A stretch of 64,000 bases of DNA, taken from positions 806,975 through 870,974 of the forward strand of contig JAFLCX010000002.1 in the NCBI GenBank assembly GCA_017302635.1, given 5' to 3'. This DNA is from Hyphomicrobiales bacterium (GTDB lineage Bacteria; Pseudomonadota; Alphaproteobacteria; Rhizobiales; Beijerinckiaceae). The notes beneath the pieces are model-generated. The model saw nothing but the letters and a program-made list of their open reading frames with translations, ran no database searches and was not told the origin of the DNA. This document shows, piece after piece, positions 61,503 to 64,000 of this stretch; the stretch's first letter is position 1, and each line of letters begins with the position of its first letter. The translations under genes and the position numbers were made by a program.

Positions 61503-62297
61503 ATGTCTGAACCGGCACCGGTTCTGGTGGAGAAGCGTGGCGGTCTGACGGTCATTACGCTCAACCGCCCCGACAAACTCAACTCTTTCAACGAAGCGCA
61601 ACACCGGGCGTTGAAGGCGGCGATCGATGCAGCTTCGGCGGATGGCACGTGTCGCGCGCTCATCCTCACCGGAGCTGGCCGGGGGTTCTGCGCCGGACAG
61701 GACCTTTCGGACCGTGTGCGGCCCGAAGGTGGCGAGGCGCCGGATCTCGGCGCGACGCTGGATGCGTTCTACAATCCGCTGATCCGCGCGATGCGCGCGA
61801 TGGAAAAGCCGATTATCGCCGCCGTCAACGGTGTCGCGGCGGGGGCAGGCGCCAACATCGCGCTCGCCTGTGATCTCGTGATGGCGGCTAAATCGGCGAA
61901 ATTCATCCAGTCCTTCGCGAAAATCGGGCTGATCCCCGATTCCGGCGGCACATGGATACTGCCGCGTCTTATCGGCGAGGCGCGGGCGAAGGCGCTGGCC
62001 ATGCTCGCGATTCCTGTTTCAGCCGAGGAAGCGGAGCGCATGGGGATGATCTACCGTGCGGTGGAGGACGCTGCGCTGATGAGCGAAGCTATCGCACTCG
62101 GCGAAGCGCTTGCGGCGGCCCCGACGCGCGGGCTCGCCGAGACGAAAACATTGATCCATCAGGCGTTTGGCGCTGGTCTCGACGCGCAACTGAATGCCGA
62201 GCGCGATGCGCAGCGGCGGCTGGGTCGATCCGCCGATTATGCCGAGGGCGTGCGCGCCTTCATGGAAAAACGGCCAGCGTGTTTCGAGGGGCGATGA
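61503..62297 (+). CDS. paaG: 1,2-epoxyphenylacetyl-CoA isomerase PaaG
   Basis: A 264-residue crotonase-family enzyme. The oxyanion-hole region is GAGRGFCAGQDLSDRV and MAALGGG-type GVAAGAGANIALACD; the catalytic Asp lies in IPDSGGTWILPRL, as in PaaG. It converts the ring epoxide into oxepin-CoA. It is the first gene of the rightward operon. ATG 61503 fits the family; an upstream in-frame ATG at 61479 is less likely. Confidence 0.95.
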   Translation: MSEPAPVLVEKRGGLTVITLNRPDKLNSFNEAQHRALKAAIDAASADGTCRALILTGAGRGFCAGQDLSDRVRPEGGEAPDLGATLDAFYNPLIRAMRAMEKPIIAAVNGVAAGAGANIALACDLVMAAKSAKFIQSFAKIGLIPDSGGTWILPRLIGEARAKALAMLAIPVSAEEAERMGMIYRAVEDAALMSEAIALGEALAAAPTRGLAETKTLIHQAFGAGLDAQLNAERDAQRRLGRSADYAEGVRAFMEKRPACFEGR

Positions 62298-62298
62298 G

Positions 62299-62748
62299 AT
62301 GACAACGATGACGGCTCAATCCCTCGCCGCAGCCTGCGCCAAAGCCATGTGGGATGATGACAAGGCCTCTGCCGGGCTTGGCATGGAGATCGTGTCAGTC
62401 GGGCCGGGACGCGCGGACGTTGCGATGGCCATCACCGAGGCGATGGTGAATGGGCATGGCACTTGCCATGGCGGGTTCATCTTCAGCCTCGCCGACTCCG
62501 CCTTCGCTTTCGCCTGCAACAGCTACAACCAGCGCGCCGTGGCGCAGCATTGCTCGATCACGTTCCTGGCGCCGGGGCGGCTTGGCGATCGGTTGCTGGC
62601 CAAGGCCAGCGAGGCGAGCCGTACCGGGCGCTCCGGCATCTATGACATCGACGTTTTCAACCAGGACGGCGTCAAAATCGCGATTTTCCGCGGCCATTCG
62701 CGCACGGTGAAAGGCGAGTTTTTCCCCGGCGCGACGGTGGAGGGCTGA
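62299..62748 (+). CDS. paaI: Hotdog-fold thioesterase PaaI
   Basis: A 149-residue thioesterase. The catalytic region GHGTCHGGFIFSLADSAFAF has the conserved HGGxxxxLAD motif with its Asp. It probably hydrolyses stalled or toxic aryl-CoA intermediates to free CoA. It starts one base after paaG and overlaps no other gene. Confidence 0.95.
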   Translation: MTTMTAQSLAAACAKAMWDDDKASAGLGMEIVSVGPGRADVAMAITEAMVNGHGTCHGGFIFSLADSAFAFACNSYNQRAVAQHCSITFLAPGRLGDRLLAKASEASRTGRSGIYDIDVFNQDGVKIAIFRGHSRTVKGEFFPGATVEG

Positions 62749-62751
62749 GGC

Positions 62752-64000
62752 ATGTTTTCGATCTCGACTTACAAGCCGCTGATGGATGCCATCGAGACGG
62801 CCTCGCGTGACGAAATCGCCGCGCTGCAACTGAAGCGCCTGCAATGGTCGCTTCGCCATGCCTATGAGAATGTGCCCGCTTATCGGGCGAAATTCGATGC
62901 TGCAGGCGTGCATCCGGATGATTGCAAATCTCTGGCAGATTTGTCGAAATTTCCGTTCACCACCAAAGCAGACCTGCGCGACAATTATCCCTTTGGCCTC
63001 TTCGCCGTGCCGCGAGAGGCGGTGAGCCGGGTTCACGCCTCTTCGGGCACCACAGGCCGACCGACTGTAGTGGGATACACCGCGAATGACGTGCAGACCT
63101 GGGCTGATGTCGTGGCGCGCTCGCTGCGCGCTTCCGGCGTCAAGCCGGGCATGATCGTGCATGTCGCTTACGGCTATGGGCTCTTCACCGGCGGGCTCGG
63201 CGCGCATTACGGCGCGGAGAAGCTCGGCTGCACCGTGATCCCCATATCTGGCGGCATGACCGAGCGGCAGGTGCAACTCATCACCGATTTCCGGCCCGAT
63301 GTGATCATGGTGACGCCCAGCTACATGCTGGCGATTCTCGATGAGTTCCGGAAAGTGGGGCTCGATCCGGCCTCGTCCTCGTTGCAGATCGGCGTCTTCG
63401 GGGCCGAGCCCTGGACCAATGCCATGCGCGGCGAGATCGAGCAGGCTTTCGACATGCACGCGGTGGATATCTATGGGCTTTCCGAGGTCATTGGCCCCGG
63501 CGTCGCGAATGAATGCGTCGAGACGAAGGACGGCCTGCACATCTGGGAGGATCATTTCTATCCTGAGATCATCGACCCCGAGACTGGCGCGGTTCTGCCG
63601 GATGGCGAGAAGGGGGAACTGGTCTTCACGTCACTGACGAAAGAGGCGATGCCGATCATCCGCTACCGCACGCGCGACCTCACGCGGCTTCTGCCCGGTA
63701 CCGCGCGCACGATGCGGCGAATGGAGAAAATCACCGGCCGCTCCGATGACATGATGATCGTGCGCGGGGTGAATGTCTTCCCGACCCAAATCGAAGAGAT
63801 GCTGCTCGCGCTGCCCGGCCTCTCGGCCCACTACCAGATCGTGCTGACGCGCGAGGGGCGGATGGACGAAATGGAGGTGAAGGTCGAGGCGCGCTCGGAC
63901 GATGCCGAAGCCGCCAACCGCGATGCCAAGCTGCTCGCCAAACGCATCAAGGACAAGATCGGCATCACGGCCTGGGTCAACGTTCTGCCGCCCGAAGGGA
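62752..64000 (+). CDS. paaK: Phenylacetate-CoA ligase PaaK, truncated by the window end
   Basis: The first 416 residues of an adenylate-forming ligase. It activates phenylacetate to phenylacetyl-CoA with ATP. The ATP-binding motif is ASSGTTGRPTVVGYT, and YGLSEVIGPGVANEC and MPIIRYRTRDLTRLLPG are typical of PaaK. Only the last about 20 residues lie outside the window. It follows paaI by three bases. Confidence 0.96.
   Translation, partial: MFSISTYKPLMDAIETASRDEIAALQLKRLQWSLRHAYENVPAYRAKFDAAGVHPDDCKSLADLSKFPFTTKADLRDNYPFGLFAVPREAVSRVHASSGTTGRPTVVGYTANDVQTWADVVARSLRASGVKPGMIVHVAYGYGLFTGGLGAHYGAEKLGCTVIPISGGMTERQVQLITDFRPDVIMVTPSYMLAILDEFRKVGLDPASSSLQIGVFGAEPWTNAMRGEIEQAFDMHAVDIYGLSEVIGPGVANECVETKDGLHIWEDHFYPEIIDPETGAVLPDGEKGELVFTSLTKEAMPIIRYRTRDLTRLLPGTARTMRRMEKITGRSDDMMIVRGVNVFPTQIEEMLLALPGLSAHYQIVLTREGRMDEMEVKVEARSDDAEAANRDAKLLAKRIKDKIGITAWVNVLPPEG

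Noticed and set aside
1..64000. CRISPR arrays, insertion sequences, prophage genes
   Set aside because: No regularly spaced direct repeats, transposase genes or phage structural genes were seen; the only mobile trace is the broken integrase.

Overview
The window is high-GC chromosomal DNA of an alphaproteobacterium, most likely a Hyphomicrobiales (Rhizobiales) member. The signs are the hisI-folE / Fe-S scaffold-yidD-thrS block, DUF3126 next to cysE, a Tat-exported nitrate/cyanate-type binding protein, and many GAGG-type ribosome binding sites with overlapping gene ends. No plasmid or phage structural genes were seen. The only mobile-DNA trace is a broken tyrosine integrase beside a tRNA-Leu gene at the left end.

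Layout. 1-2606: edge of an integrated island, with the start of a large repeat adhesin (AT-richer than the rest), a frameshifted integrase and tRNA-Leu(TAA). 2781-12665: ordinary chromosome with three c-di-GMP-type PilZ proteins, a FAD monooxygenase, an alpha/beta hydrolase, cysE, a gamma carbonic anhydrase, a LapG-like cysteine peptidase, a PAS protein, an orphan terminator that may end a small RNA, and a CBS protein. 12666-16726: hisI, folE, Fe-S scaffold, yidD and thrS. 16887-25744: a lectin-like secreted protein, an Lrp/AsnC effector domain, a flavin reductase, a lytic transglycosylase, a DUF2336 protein, an Hpt/response-regulator pair, nadK and a Tat-exported metallo-hydrolase. 26012-34856: a chemoreceptor, then a sodium/solute symporter (VC_2705 type) with its DUF4212 partner, two small membrane proteins and a fused exonuclease-CBS-DUF294 protein; also tRNA-Thr, an rRNA 2'-O-methyltransferase and tRNA-Tyr.

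34943-41130 is a cyanate-use locus. A binding protein, permease, ATPase, cyanase and an NTF2-like protein are read leftward from a near-consensus sigma-54 promoter. A PAS-PAS-AAA sigma-54 activator is encoded divergently, and three copies of a palindromic site lie between the two.

43302-64000 is a large phenylacetate catabolic region. A TAXI-type TRAP transporter is translationally coupled to the repressor gene paaX. paaABCDE encodes the ring epoxidase. A long leftward operon carries a Liv-type ABC importer, paaZ, a fused enoyl-CoA hydratase/3-hydroxyacyl-CoA dehydrogenase and the thiolase. The divergent paaG-paaI-paaK operon runs off the right edge. Together these supply uptake, CoA activation, epoxidation, isomerisation, ring opening and beta-oxidation to acetyl-CoA and succinyl-CoA. 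The two large divergent operons share a compact promoter region with a TetR-type palindrome.
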